Positions 63,927-64,000 of a DNA stretch of 64,000 nt are shown here, in pieces. The stretch covers positions 38,911-102,910 of the forward strand of contig JAJEGA010000090.1 in the NCBI GenBank assembly GCA_022820125.1. The letters are read 5' to 3'. How positions within the stretch are numbered: position 1 is the stretch's first letter; every line of letters begins with the position of its first letter. Made by a program: the position numbers and the translations under genes. The notes below the pieces were generated by a model. It was not told the DNA's origin. It saw only the letters and a list, made by a program, of their open reading frames with translations, and made no database searches. The stretch is from Anaerolineae bacterium (GTDB lineage Bacteria; Chloroflexota; Anaerolineae; Aggregatilineales; Phototrophicaceae).

Positions 63927-63996
63927 GTAGGGGCGACTCTTGAGTCGCCCACATGTACAATGGCGACATAGTGGGCGAGACAAGTCTCGCCCCTAC
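63927..63996. repeat. Inverted pair of family A palindromes upstream of araA
   Basis: A plus copy at 63927-63952 (GTAGGGGCGACTC...GAGTCGCCCAC) and a minus copy at 63971-63996 ending CGCCCCTAC, separated by 18 bp, as in the pair at 46.4 kb. Confidence 0.8.
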
Positions 63997-64000
63997 AGAT

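Overview
The window looks like a chromosomal segment of an uncultured Chloroflexota bacterium (Anaerolineae or SAR202-like). The grounds are many solute-importer operons with '...AQDD'-type secretion signals, large enzyme families with close paralogues, GC-rich coding sequence, and dozens of short intergenic palindromes. The taxonomic call is inference. No rRNA, tRNA, CRISPR array, phage structural gene or transposase is visible.

Layout: 0.2-2.5 kb, a pair of aminotransferase-fold genes, the first without its PLP lysine. 2.5-10.2 kb, three tandem ~835-residue membrane proteins (GT-C-like). 10.3-22.8 kb, a run of catabolic genes: SDR, Ldh2-type dehydrogenase, S9 peptidase, two aspartoacylase-like proteins, MFS carrier, ornithine-cyclodeaminase-like protein, M24 protein, MmgE/PrpD protein and an enolase-superfamily enzyme. 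22.9-29.2 kb, a peptide-type ABC importer followed by a DegT-type aminotransferase and a second MmgE/PrpD gene. 29.1-32.0 kb, GNAT, a cysteine-synthase-like enzyme and an RpiR regulator. 32.1-37.8 kb (minus strand), an N-succinylamino-acid racemase/OSBS-like enzyme coupled to a serine hydrolase, then a second peptide-type importer. 37.9-43.1 kb, two M81 (MlrC-like) genes flanking a small DUF5678/retropepsin module, then kbl. 43.1-46.3 kb, a BNR/VPS10-like giant. 46.7-52.9 kb, a complete oligopeptide importer with both ATPases. 53.1-57.6 kb, a sugar-type ABC importer with a SnoaL-like protein. 57.9-60.5 kb, an amino-acid permease with UspA domains. 60.7-63.8 kb, araA with an inserted gene flanked by a 122-bp duplication of the araA 3' end.

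Together the genes describe a scavenger of peptides and modified (N-acyl, D- or cyclic) amino acids: three family-5 importers share one visible ATPase pair and sit among peptidases, acyl-amino-acid hydrolase-like proteins, racemase/epimerase-type enzymes, transaminases and PLP enzymes. Two palindrome families punctuate the window. A ~27-bp REP-like element (24 copies) lies after genes and just before ribosome-binding sites. A C/T-G/A hairpin occurs at all four binding-protein/permease junctions. The most unusual locus is the insertion at the 3' end of araA, which carries a possible HEPN-domain protein.
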